From Arthrobacter sp. FW305-BF8 (GTDB lineage: Bacteria > Actinomycetota > Actinomycetes > Actinomycetales > Micrococcaceae), in NCBI RefSeq assembly GCF_021789315.1, contig NZ_CP084561.1, positions 992,001 through 1,056,000 of the forward strand: a stretch of 64,000 nucleotides of DNA, written 5' to 3'. The notes below the pieces were generated by a model, which worked only from the letters and a program-made list of their open reading frames with translations, was not told the origin of the DNA and ran no database searches. Shown here piece after piece: positions 35,400 to 43,963 of this stretch; within the stretch, counting starts at the first letter, position 1; each line of letters starts with the position of its first letter. The position numbers were made by a program, and so were the translations under genes.

Positions 35400-36602
35400 A
35401 TGTTTAAGAATCCCTGGGCGCAGAACCCGTGGTTCGAATCCGTCGCCGAGGCGCAGCGCCGGGCAAAGAAGCGCCTGCCGGCATCTGTCTACAGCGCCCT
35501 GGTAGCAGGATCAGAACGCGGCACCACCCTCGATGACAACACCACCGCTTTTAGCGAATTGGGTTTCGCCCCGCACGTCGTTGGTCAACCAGAGCACCGT
35601 GATCTGGCGACAACGGTCATGGGCCAGCACATCTCTCTCCCGGTCATGATCTCTCCCACGGGCGTTCAGGCCGTGCACCCGCACGGCGAGGTGGCCGTTG
35701 CGCGGGCAGCAGCCGCGCGGGGCACCATTGTCGGTCTGAGCTCCTTTGCGTCCAAGCCAATCGAAGAGGTCACGGCCGCCAACGACAAAACGTTGTACCA
35801 GATGTACTGGACGGGCACCCGTGAGCAGATGATCAGCCGCATGGACCGTGCCCGTGCCGCCGGGGCCAAGGGACTCATCGTCACCACCGACTGGTCGTTC
35901 TCCATGGGGAGGGACTGGGGCAGCCCGGAAATACCCGAAAAGGTCAACCTCAAAGCCGCGATCAGGCTTGCGCCCGAGGTAGCTCTCAAACCCCGGTGGC
36001 TGGCTTCCTTCGCCCGGGAACTGCCTGACCTGACCGCCCCGAACCTCGCGTCGGTGGGGGAGAAAGGACCAACCTTTTTTGGTGCCTACTACGAATGGAT
36101 GAAAACTCCCCCGCCCACTTGGGATGATATCGAATGGATGGTCACCGAATGGGGTGGCCCTGTCATGCTCAAGGGTATCTGCCGGGTTGATGATGCGATT
36201 CGAGCGGTCGACGCCGGCGTCACTGCAATCTCCGTGTCCAACCACGGAGGCAACAATCTTGACGGCACTCCGGCGCCTATCCGGGTCCTGCCATCCATCG
36301 CTGCGGCCGTGGGTGACCAGGTGGAGATCGTTCTCGATGGAGGCATCCGGCGCGGCAGCGACGTGGTCAAGGCCCTCGCCCTCGGTGCTCGGGCGGTTAT
36401 GATCGGACGTGCATACCTTTGGGGGCTGTCCGCGAACGGCCAGGCCGGCGTGGAGAACGTCCTGGACATCCTGCGGGGAGGGATCGACTCCGCCCTACTT
36501 GGACTTTGTGTGCCCTCCGTACAGGATCTCCGGGCGGAGCACCTGGTTATTCCTCCGGGCTTTGTCCGGGAGTTGGGCGTGCCGATTACAGTCCACTCAT
36601 GA
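35400..36602 (+). CDS. mftD: Mycofactocin FMN oxidoreductase MftD
   Basis: A 400-residue FMN-dependent alpha-hydroxy-acid oxidase-like enzyme. The FMN barrel motifs VMISPTGVQAVHPHGEVAVA, GLSSFASKPIEEV, YQMYWTG, LKGICRVDDAIRAVDAGVTA and SNHGGNNLDGTPAP are visible, with the His of SNHGG present. MftD oxidatively deaminates the excised dipeptide-derived intermediate to give premycofactocin. AAAGG precedes the ATG; the stop overlaps mftE by ATGA. Confidence 0.95.
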   Translation: MFKNPWAQNPWFESVAEAQRRAKKRLPASVYSALVAGSERGTTLDDNTTAFSELGFAPHVVGQPEHRDLATTVMGQHISLPVMISPTGVQAVHPHGEVAVARAAAARGTIVGLSSFASKPIEEVTAANDKTLYQMYWTGTREQMISRMDRARAAGAKGLIVTTDWSFSMGRDWGSPEIPEKVNLKAAIRLAPEVALKPRWLASFARELPDLTAPNLASVGEKGPTFFGAYYEWMKTPPPTWDDIEWMVTEWGGPVMLKGICRVDDAIRAVDAGVTAISVSNHGGNNLDGTPAPIRVLPSIAAAVGDQVEIVLDGGIRRGSDVVKALALGARAVMIGRAYLWGLSANGQAGVENVLDILRGGIDSALLGLCVPSVQDLRAEHLVIPPGFVRELGVPITVHS

Positions 36603-37408
36603 ATGTCAGCCAGCACGAGCTATCCGACCTGGCCTGGCCCGACGTCTCTCACAAACCCGTCGTCCTTGTCCCTGTTGGCTCCACGGAACAGCACGGTCCA
36701 CACCTTCCACTGGATACCGACACCGTCGTGGCAACCGCCGTCGCAAACGCAGTCGCAGATGCCCTTGCCCGGAGAAGGCCGGAACAGGTACTCGTAGCTC
36801 CCGCCGTGAACTACGGCTCCAGCGGCGAGCATCAGTCGTTCGCCGGCACCGCGTCCATTGGCTCTGTTGCGCTCCGGTTCCTGATCGTTGAACTTGTCCG
36901 TTCCCTATCCACCTGGGCCGGCCGTATCGTCCTCATCAACGCCCACGGCGGAAATATCGCCGCGCTCTCGGCGGCCATCCGCCAACTGCGGACAGAGCGG
37001 CACGACGTTGCATGGCTGCCGTGCATTGCAGACGGCGGCGATCTTCACGCCGGCTGGGCAGAGACGTCGTTAATGCTTCACCTCCGGCCCAACGCTGTCC
37101 GTCTGGACAGGTCCGTGGCAGGGGATACCCGGGCACTCGCTGACATCCTCCCTGCCCTGAAGGCAGGGGGGGTCGGGGCCGTCTCGTCCTCCGGGGTGCT
37201 GGGGGACCCTGCAGATGCAAGCAGCGCGGACGGCCGGCGATTGCTGGAACTCATGGTGCAGGACGCCCTGCACCGCATCGCCGTCAGCAGCGTGGAGGAC
37301 AACGGCATGCTCGCTGTCGAAAGCCAATACAAAATTCCGGCTCTGCGCAAGGCAGATAAGCAACTCGGCGCTGGCTGCATACCGAACGCTCTCAGGTGCC
37401 GAGTATGA
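36599..37408 (+). CDS. mftE: Mycofactocin peptidase MftE
   Basis: A 269-residue creatininase-family metallopeptidase that releases the modified C-terminal dipeptide from MftA. Metal-binding motifs are VPVGSTEQHGPHLPLDTDT, NYGSSGEHQSFAGT, LINAHGGNIAAL and a later Glu in WAETSLML. ATG 36599 overlaps the mftD stop. The stop (37406-37408) overlaps an ATG of the next small gene, so coupling continues. Confidence 0.94.
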   Translation: MNVSQHELSDLAWPDVSHKPVVLVPVGSTEQHGPHLPLDTDTVVATAVANAVADALARRRPEQVLVAPAVNYGSSGEHQSFAGTASIGSVALRFLIVELVRSLSTWAGRIVLINAHGGNIAALSAAIRQLRTERHDVAWLPCIADGGDLHAGWAETSLMLHLRPNAVRLDRSVAGDTRALADILPALKAGGVGAVSSSGVLGDPADASSADGRRLLELMVQDALHRIAVSSVEDNGMLAVESQYKIPALRKADKQLGAGCIPNALRCRV

Positions 37409-37425
37409 CAAAGAAAGGAAGGCCG

Positions 37426-37734
37426 ATGTCCATCGCCATCGCCGACCAATCCAGAGAAGGGTCTCTGTGGCAGTATCGAGCTGGCGACATGGTCGAAACC
37501 CACCGATATGAACAGTTCTACCGGCGCGGTCGTGTGGATGATGCGATACCGGACGGAAGTGGCCTATGGATTTCCGCGCAGGGTCCCATAGCTAGAGAGC
37601 TCATCTGGCGCGATGAGGGCTTCTCGGTCCGGATGATGCACGCGCACACCACCGAAACCAGCCAAGGGCGGCCTGAAGAGGGGGAGGAATATCCAATTGG
37701 GTCTCCGGGCGGATATCCCCGTGATCTGAAGTGA
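37426..37734 (+). CDS. Small conserved protein inside the mft operon, LWISA family
   Basis: A 102-residue protein (ATG 37426 after AAAGGAAGG; an alternative ATG at 37405 overlaps the mftE stop). It is not one of the known mft products. The core DMVETHRYEQFYRRGRVDDA followed by IPDGSGLWISAQG and RELIWRDEGFSV looks like a small beta-barrel. It resembles the 76-residue protein at 55210-55440 over about 50 residues (shared V-E...R...F...G-x-V...PD...LWISA...R). The stop overlaps the mftF start (GTGA), so it is embedded in the coupled chain mftD-E-x-F. The Glu/Gly/Pro-rich tail is unique to this copy. Function unknown. Confidence 0.75.
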   Translation: MSIAIADQSREGSLWQYRAGDMVETHRYEQFYRRGRVDDAIPDGSGLWISAQGPIARELIWRDEGFSVRMMHAHTTETSQGRPEEGEEYPIGSPGGYPRDLK

Positions 37735-39143
37735 ATCCTCCCCAGTCGCGGCTCCCCAACGGTTTCACCGTCCGCCTGAACCGCCGGACGAGATTCGCCG
37801 GGGCCGGCAGGGAACTGATTGGTGGATCACCGACACGTGTTCTTTACCTCTCCGAAGCGGCCAGCAAGATGATTGAGGGCCGAACAGCCGTGGTAACCAG
37901 CACCGGCACCGGGTTGTTGGTTGACCGCCTTCTCCAGGCTGCCATGGCAGATCCCGTCCTAGAATCGCTGACAGAAGTCGATACGGACTCTGTCACTGTA
38001 GTGGTGCCGGTGTTTGGGCGCCCGCATGCCCTGGCCAGGCTGCTGAAGAGCATCGGCCAGGCATACAGGGTCATTGTCGTTGACGATTGTTCCCCCGACC
38101 CCGCGGCCATCAGCGCAGTCGTCCACGAGCATGCCGCGGAACTGGTGTGCCTGCCCAGGAATGCGGGTCCTGCGCAGGCCCGCAATGAGGGCCTCCGTCG
38201 CGTAACCACCCCATACGTGGCCTTTGCCGATTCCGACGTTGTCGTCGCCCCCAACACCATTTCGCTCCTCCTCAAACACTTCAATGATCAACGTGTTGCA
38301 CTGGTCGGTCCACGTATATACGGACTGGACAACGGCATTGGCATGAACTGGATCGAACGGTATGAGGAGGCCAGGTCCTCGCTGGATCTGGGCAAACACC
38401 CCGCCCCGGTCCGTCCGCGATCGCCCGTATCCTGGCTTCCGGGGGCCTTCCTGGTGGGGCGCGTGGACGCGCTGGGCGACGGATTTCGCGATGGCAGCAG
38501 AGTGGGGGAAGACGTCGATCTCGTGTGGCGCCTGGCGCAGGAGGGCTGGAGGGTTAGATTCGAGCCCGAAGCCCGTGTTTGGCACGAGCATCGGCAATCT
38601 TTGGGGGAGTGGCTGTCCCGTAAGGCCTTCTACGGAACGTCGGCCCATCCCCTCTCCCTCCAGCACCCAGAAGCGGTTGCCCCAGCCGTCTTCGCGCCTT
38701 GGTCGGCCGCGGTCATGGCCGTTCTGCTGTGCCAGCGTTCCTGGTCCCTTCCGGTCGCCGGCGTAATATGTGCCGGTGCCGCATGGCGCATATCCAGGAA
38801 GCTCAGCAGGAGCTCACGTCCCAACCGGATTGCCATCAGTCTCACACTGCGGGCAGTGATGGGCTCCCTCACCCAGGTAATGGCTCTGCTTGTACGTCAC
38901 TGGTGGCCAGTTGCCGTTGGCGGAAGCCTGGTCTCCGGCCGCTTGAGGCGGGCCCTCGTCCTGTCCTGCGTAGCCGACGCGGCCTGGGAGTATTGCCGCA
39001 CCAGACCGCAACTGGATCCCCTGCGCTTCGCCCTGGCCCGCCGCATTGATGACCTTGCTTACGGCACCGGTGTCTGGTTGGGCGCCGTCAAGGGCCGGTC
39101 TGCCCGGTGTCTGCTGCCGGACATTCGGAGGAATCCCAATTAG
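37731..39143 (+). CDS. mftF: Mycofactocin glycosyltransferase MftF
   Basis: A 470-residue GT2 glycosyltransferase that adds beta-1,4-glucose units to premycofactocin. The N-terminal MftF-specific part (RLPNGFTVRLNRRTRFAGAG, GGSPTRVLYLSEAA) precedes the GT-A domain with VVVPVFGRPHALARLLKSIG, VDDCSPDP, the DxD-type AFADSDVVVAP and GEDVDLVWRLAQEGW. The C-terminus has hydrophobic segments. GTG 37731 overlaps the previous stop. Confidence 0.93.
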   Translation: MNPPQSRLPNGFTVRLNRRTRFAGAGRELIGGSPTRVLYLSEAASKMIEGRTAVVTSTGTGLLVDRLLQAAMADPVLESLTEVDTDSVTVVVPVFGRPHALARLLKSIGQAYRVIVVDDCSPDPAAISAVVHEHAAELVCLPRNAGPAQARNEGLRRVTTPYVAFADSDVVVAPNTISLLLKHFNDQRVALVGPRIYGLDNGIGMNWIERYEEARSSLDLGKHPAPVRPRSPVSWLPGAFLVGRVDALGDGFRDGSRVGEDVDLVWRLAQEGWRVRFEPEARVWHEHRQSLGEWLSRKAFYGTSAHPLSLQHPEAVAPAVFAPWSAAVMAVLLCQRSWSLPVAGVICAGAAWRISRKLSRSSRPNRIAISLTLRAVMGSLTQVMALLVRHWWPVAVGGSLVSGRLRRALVLSCVADAAWEYCRTRPQLDPLRFALARRIDDLAYGTGVWLGAVKGRSARCLLPDIRRNPN

Positions 39144-39192
39144 AACGTACTCCGCAGGGATCCTGCCCAATGATTCGCTCGAGTAAGGAACC

Positions 39193-40818
39193 ATGAAAGC
39201 CCAGTATGACGTTCTCATCGTCGGAGCCGGCGCCGCGGGTGCACCCCTGGCTTCGCGGTTGAGCGAGGACCCACAGCGTTCCGTGCTGCTGCTCGAAGCC
39301 GGCCCTACCCCTAACAACTCTAAGGAATACCCGCCGGAACTGCTCAACGCCGGCACTGTACAGGGCGCCGCGCCCGGACACCCCAACAACTGGTCATTCA
39401 GCGGTTACCTGACCGCCGACCGGCCATACTCCATAGCGCGCGGCCGCATCCTCGGCGGCTCCACAGCGATCAGCGGAACGTACTTTATCCGGGCGCCAAA
39501 GCAAGACTTCGACCAGTGGTCGTCGGCAGGAAACGACGAGTGGTCTTGGAACAGGGTGCTGCCGCTCTACAAGCGACTTGAAAACGACCTGCAGTTCGGC
39601 CACACCACCAACCACGGCCATCACGGCCCCGTCCCCGTTTCCCGGCTTCGGCAAAGCCACCCGGCCACAACCGCCTTCGCCCGCGCCGTCAAAGAACTGG
39701 GCTTCCCCGAGGAGGCGGACAAGAACAACGGAGGTCCCCCTGGATATGGACCGATGCCAACAAACAGCATCGGCGGCCAGCGGATAGACACCGGCAGCGC
39801 ATACATCAATCCGGTAAGGGGCCGACCGAACCTCACTGTGCAGGGAAACTCTTATGTACGGAGGGTGCTGTTTAATGGCAGGCGCGCTATAGGCGTCGAA
39901 GTCCTCCACGCCGGAGTCCTGACAACGATCGAAGCAGACGAAGTTGTACTTTCCGCCGGTGCGGTCAAAACGCCCCACATTCTGCTCCTGTCCGGCCTCG
40001 GACCGGCGGCAGAGCTGAAACGGTTTGGAATCCCAGTTATCAACGATCTGGCAGGCGTGGGCAGAGACTTCAGCGACCACCCGAACCTGGCAATCACCTG
40101 GCGCCCCCGGATCCCCCTGATCGACTATTCATCGACGCAAGCCATGGCCGACGTCCTCAATTTCACCGCCACTGGTTCATCATGGGTAGGAGATCTGGAA
40201 ATCATCCAGCTTCTGAAGCCCATGAGTTACATGCTGACCGGTGTAGCGACGTCAGCAGGTGGGCGCCCACCAACCGGCGCGGCCAAGGCCTCAGTGGGAC
40301 TGTCCCCGCATCACAGCAGTCACGGAGTGCACCATGAAGGGGAACTGGCCTTTCTCGTGTCATTGCAGGCCGAAACCTCCCGCGGGCACCTGTCCCTGGC
40401 ATCAGCTGATCCCGAAGTCCAACCGCAAATCCACTTCAACTACTTGTCGACCGAGAGCGACCGGAGCCGGATGCGTGAGGCCGTACGGACCAGCACCCGC
40501 CTGCTGCAGTCCAACGCGTACAGTGCGATATTCCAGGAGTTCACCCAACTCGATGAAAACGCCCTGCAAAGCGACGAATTACTCGATGCTTGGGTCCGCG
40601 CCCATCTGGGGACGGCCCTGCATCTTTGCGGCACGGCCAAATTCGGTTCCCCGGAGGACCCCGCCACTGTGGTGGACCCATACGGCAGAGTTCATGGAGT
40701 AAAAGGGCTGCGCATCGCAGACACCTCAATTTTACCCACGGCCCCCAGACGCGGGCCGGCCGCCACTGCCGTCCTGATAGGGGAGCGAATCGCAGACTTC
40801 ATGCGACGTCAATTGTGA
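39193..40818 (+). CDS. mftG: Mycofactocin GMC oxidoreductase MftG
   Basis: A 541-residue GMC-family flavoprotein. N-terminal FAD loop VLIVGAGAAGAPLASRLSED, GMC signature regions RGRILGGSTAISGTYFIR and LSAGAVKTPHILLLSGLGPA, and the C-terminal LHLCGTAKFG with ILPTAPRRGPAATAVLIGER. The PRRGPAAT end, lacking the usual active-site Asn/His, is typical of the mycofactocin group. In mycobacteria MftG reoxidises reduced mycofactocin and links alcohol oxidation to respiration. Last gene of the cluster, 49 bp after mftF, with its own AAGGA site. Confidence 0.92.
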   Translation: MKAQYDVLIVGAGAAGAPLASRLSEDPQRSVLLLEAGPTPNNSKEYPPELLNAGTVQGAAPGHPNNWSFSGYLTADRPYSIARGRILGGSTAISGTYFIRAPKQDFDQWSSAGNDEWSWNRVLPLYKRLENDLQFGHTTNHGHHGPVPVSRLRQSHPATTAFARAVKELGFPEEADKNNGGPPGYGPMPTNSIGGQRIDTGSAYINPVRGRPNLTVQGNSYVRRVLFNGRRAIGVEVLHAGVLTTIEADEVVLSAGAVKTPHILLLSGLGPAAELKRFGIPVINDLAGVGRDFSDHPNLAITWRPRIPLIDYSSTQAMADVLNFTATGSSWVGDLEIIQLLKPMSYMLTGVATSAGGRPPTGAAKASVGLSPHHSSHGVHHEGELAFLVSLQAETSRGHLSLASADPEVQPQIHFNYLSTESDRSRMREAVRTSTRLLQSNAYSAIFQEFTQLDENALQSDELLDAWVRAHLGTALHLCGTAKFGSPEDPATVVDPYGRVHGVKGLRIADTSILPTAPRRGPAATAVLIGERIADFMRRQL

Positions 40819-40844
40819 ACCTCTGACGATGCCACCCACCCCGG

Positions 40845-40874
40845 CCTAGCCCATGGCCGCTGCCCCTGGCTAGG
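40845..40874 (+). terminator. Hairpin after mftG
   Basis: CCTAGCC (40845-40851) pairs with GGCTAGG (40868-40874). No strong U-tract follows, so it is at best a weak intrinsic terminator at the end of the mft operon. Confidence 0.35.
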
Positions 40875-41016
40875 AGCGCTATTGGTGCGGCTAACGCTGG
40901 GGGGTTCTCTCACGGCCTCCCAGAGCCTGCATCGGCAAATGTCTAATAGAAGTATCAATCTTTCGAAACAAATGGTGCACGCTCGTCGCGCGCAGCAGCA
41001 AAGCTAGGAGACTCAA

Positions 41017-42036
41017 ATGCGTGGAGTTGTCATGTACACAGCCGGGGACGTCCGGGTGGAGGAACGTGAGGATCCGAAGATCATCGACCCGACCGATGCG
41101 GTCATCCGGCTGACAGCCACCTGCATCTGCGGATCGGACCTGTGGCCCTACCGCGGCATTGAGCCCGCTGACCACCAGGTAATGGGGCACGAATACGTCG
41201 GTGTTGTCGAAGAGATCGGCGCCCAAGTGAAGAACGTGAAAGTGGGCGACTTCGTCGTCGGATCCTTCGTCATCTCGGACAACACCTGCGAGATCTGCCA
41301 GTCCGGCTTCCAGTCCAAGTGCGTTCATGCCGAGTTCGTCGCGCAGATCGGCACCCAGGCAGAGAAGGCCCGGATCCCTTACGCCGACGGAACCCTGGTG
41401 GCCACACCCGGCCAGCCCGACCCGGACCTGATTCCGTCGCTGCTGGCCACCTCCGATGTGCTGGGCACCGGCTGGTTCGCCGCCGTCGCCGCCCAGGCCG
41501 GACCCGGCAAGACGGTCGCCGTCGTCGGTGATGGCGCGGTGGGCCTCATGGCGATCCTGGCCGCCAAGGAACTCGGCGCGGAGCGGATCATTGCCATGAG
41601 CCGGCACAAGGACCGGCAGGAGCTCGCCAGGTTCTATGGCGCGACGGACATCGTCGAAGAGCGCGGCGAGGAAGGGATCGCGAAGATCAAGGAGCTGACC
41701 GGCGGGCTCGGTGCGCACTCGGTGATCGAGGCGGTCGGAACGCAGGAAGCGTTTATGCAGGCCATCGGCGCTACCCGCGGCGGCGGCCACCTCGGCTATG
41801 TCGGTGTGAACTACGACGTCCATGTCCCGGGCATCGAACTGTTCTTCGCGGGCATCCACACCCTCGGCGGCCCCGCACCGGTGCGCCGCTTTCTGCCGGA
41901 CCTGATCCAGATGGTCTGGGACCGGAAGATCAATCCCGGCAAGGTCTTCGACCTCACGCTCCCGCTCGACCGTGCCCCCGAAGGATACAAGGCGATGGAC
42001 GAGCGCACCGCCACCAAGGTCCTCCTCACCCTCTAA
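41017..42036 (+). CDS. Zinc-dependent alcohol dehydrogenase
   Basis: A 339-residue medium-chain dehydrogenase. The catalytic zinc site is CICGSDLWPYRG and GHEYVGVVEEIG; NAD(P) binds at AVVGDGAVGLMAILAAKELG. The structural-zinc lobe DNTCEICQSGFQSKC has only three cysteines, the first usual Cys being replaced, so the second zinc may be weak or lost. AGGAG precedes the ATG. A relic of a close homologue is at 12385-12665. It may be regulated by the XRE-type gene just downstream. Confidence 0.92.
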   Translation: MRGVVMYTAGDVRVEEREDPKIIDPTDAVIRLTATCICGSDLWPYRGIEPADHQVMGHEYVGVVEEIGAQVKNVKVGDFVVGSFVISDNTCEICQSGFQSKCVHAEFVAQIGTQAEKARIPYADGTLVATPGQPDPDLIPSLLATSDVLGTGWFAAVAAQAGPGKTVAVVGDGAVGLMAILAAKELGAERIIAMSRHKDRQELARFYGATDIVEERGEEGIAKIKELTGGLGAHSVIEAVGTQEAFMQAIGATRGGGHLGYVGVNYDVHVPGIELFFAGIHTLGGPAPVRRFLPDLIQMVWDRKINPGKVFDLTLPLDRAPEGYKAMDERTATKVLLTL

Positions 42037-42094
42037 ACCAACAGGGCGGGGCCACTGCACCCCCTCCCTTCCTACTTAGGCATAGCGTGAAGAC

Positions 42095-42967
42095 ATGAGT
42101 AAGAAAGACGACATCCGGAAGTTCCTCGTCTCCCGACGCGCGAACGTAACGCTCGCGCAGGCGGGGCTGCCGGACTTCGGGGACGAACGGCGCGTGCCCG
42201 GGCTCCGGCGCGAAGAGGCCGCTCAGCTCGCCGGCGTCAGCGTCGACTACTACACCCGGCTGGAGCGCGGCAACATCCACGGCGCGTCCGAAAGCGTGCT
42301 CAACGCGATCGCCCGGGCACTGCACCTGACCGACGTCGAACGCGAACACCTGCTGGACCTCGCCCGCATCACCCCACCTATAACGAACGCCATGGAAAGA
42401 ACGACGGCGGCCGTCACCGTCCGCCCTTCGGTCCAGCGGGTGCTAGACAATTTGGCCGTGCCTGCCATCGTCTACAACGCCCGCCAGGACCTCATCGCTT
42501 CCAACGTTTTGGGGCGGGCGCTGTTCTCGCCGCACTTCGATACCGACCGGCCCAACATGGCTCGCTTCATCTTCCTCGACTCCCGCGCGAAGGACTACTA
42601 CGCCGACTGGCCGCTCGCGTGCAGCCTGACGGCCGCGATGCTTCGCTACGAGGTGGGCCGGGATCCGCTCAATGCCGAGATCACGGAAATTATCGGCGAA
42701 CTCGCCACCCGCAGTCCTCAGTTCCGGAAGGACTGGGCCGACCAGGACGTCCACGAGCACCGTACCGGCCGGAAAGTCTACGGCCACCCGGAGGTCGGCG
42801 ACCTCGATCTCACCTACGACGTGTTCGAGATGCCGGGCGAACCGGGACTGTTCATCGGCACGTACACCGCGGACGAGGGCTCCGAATCAGCGGACAAGAT
42901 CATCCTGCTCGCCAGCTGGGCAGCGACTCAAGAGTTCGACGCGAACCGATATCAGCCCGACGCCTAG
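42095..42967 (+). CDS. XRE-family regulator with MmyB-type ligand domain
   Basis: A 290-residue regulator: N-terminal HTH_3 domain (VPGLRREEAAQLAGVSVDYY, TRLERGNIHGASESVLNAIA) followed by a PAS-like MmyB domain (YNARQDLIASNVLGRALFSP, TAAMLRYEVGRDPLNAEITE, VFEMPGEPGLFIGTY). In actinobacteria such genes often stand next to the redox enzyme they control; here the neighbours are the Zn-dehydrogenase upstream and the NAD(P)-binding protein downstream. Confidence 0.88.
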   Translation: MSKKDDIRKFLVSRRANVTLAQAGLPDFGDERRVPGLRREEAAQLAGVSVDYYTRLERGNIHGASESVLNAIARALHLTDVEREHLLDLARITPPITNAMERTTAAVTVRPSVQRVLDNLAVPAIVYNARQDLIASNVLGRALFSPHFDTDRPNMARFIFLDSRAKDYYADWPLACSLTAAMLRYEVGRDPLNAEITEIIGELATRSPQFRKDWADQDVHEHRTGRKVYGHPEVGDLDLTYDVFEMPGEPGLFIGTYTADEGSESADKIILLASWAATQEFDANRYQPDA

Positions 42968-43163
42968 ACACAACCGTGAGGTCTGGAATAGCGGGGACCT
43001 CCATGACCCGCTGTGCCACCGGGCTGTAGGAATTCACCAGGCGGCCGCACCAAGGCTGGCGAAAGGGCGGCACAGCGAAGGTGCGTTTCGGCACCCGAGC
43101 CTTCACTGGAATTGTCATCGTTCCCAAAATGACTATCTTGCAGACGGCAGAAAGGTAACCTCC

Positions 43164-43835
43164 ATGCATGTATTGATCATCGGCGCCGCCGGTGGCATCG
43201 GCGTCCGCCTAGCCAAGGCCCTGACACAGAACGGCGACACCTCCACGGGCATCTTCCGGAATCCTGACCATCATGACCGGGTGGAGGCCGCCGGTGCGAC
43301 CCCGCTCATCGGCGACCTGATTCACGATTCTGTGGATGAGCTAGCTTCCAAGATGACCGGGCACGACGCAGTGGTGTTCTCCGCTGGAGCGCACGGCACC
43401 GGTCAGGACCAGACGACACTCATCGACGGCAAGGGCTTGGAGAAGGCGGCCCGGGCCGCCGCGCAGGCCGGCGCCCTCCGCTTCGTGCTGATCTCGGCTT
43501 ATCCGGAGGCGGCGGCGAACCCCGCCGGGATCAGCGAGGGTTATGCCCACTATCTGCGGACGAAGAAAGGCGCCGAGGTGTATCTGACGGGCACCGACCT
43601 GGACTGGATCGTAGTTCGCCCCGGCCACCTCCTCGACGAGCCCGGCGACGGGCTCGTCTCGGCTGGCCCCGCCCTGATGGAGCAAGATGTGCGCCGCGAC
43701 AACGTGGCAGCTTTCATCATTGCGGCACTGCACAATCCCGATCTGAGCCGCTCGATCGTCGAACTCACCGACGGCACGACGCCAGTAGCCGACGCTGTCG
43801 CAGCGGTGGCCGCGTCGGTCGGGCCCCGTCGATAG
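43164..43835 (+). CDS. NAD(P)-binding atypical SDR
   Basis: A 223-residue NAD(P)H-binding protein of the YwnB/NmrA-like group. VLIIGAAGGIGVRLAKALTQ is the dinucleotide loop; VVFSAGAHGTG and DWIVVRPGHLLDEPG are typical of the family. The catalytic Tyr-x3-Lys is partly kept as YAHYLRTKKGAE. ATG 43164 follows AAAGG. It ends at a strong terminator shared with the convergent aldo/keto reductase gene. Confidence 0.85.
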   Translation: MHVLIIGAAGGIGVRLAKALTQNGDTSTGIFRNPDHHDRVEAAGATPLIGDLIHDSVDELASKMTGHDAVVFSAGAHGTGQDQTTLIDGKGLEKAARAAAQAGALRFVLISAYPEAAANPAGISEGYAHYLRTKKGAEVYLTGTDLDWIVVRPGHLLDEPGDGLVSAGPALMEQDVRRDNVAAFIIAALHNPDLSRSIVELTDGTTPVADAVAAVAASVGPRR

Positions 43836-43901
43836 CCCAAGGACCACACCATCACCGCAGGCCACCACCGCCGTCCTAGATGGACTGCGGGTGGACAAAC
43901 G

Positions 43902-43937
43902 GGCTCGGGTCGTGCAGGGAAGTGCACAACCCGAGCC
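43902..43937. terminator. Bidirectional terminator between convergent genes
   Basis: GGCTCGGGT (43902-43910) pairs perfectly with ACCCGAGCC (43929-43937), with an inner GTGC/GCAC extension, in the gap between two convergent genes. Confidence 0.7.
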
Positions 43938-43963
43938 AGTTCTCAATATCTGGAACTCTCGAC

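Noticed and set aside
33007..40818. Mycofactocin cluster considered as a new RiPP system
   Set aside because: The precursor ends in IDGMCGVY and all mftB-G partners are present, so it is the known mycofactocin system; only the extra small gene is new to me.
40891..42060. 389-codon minus-strand open frame opposite the Zn-alcohol dehydrogenase
   Set aside because: Antisense shadow; the plus-strand gene has full family motifs and AGGAG.
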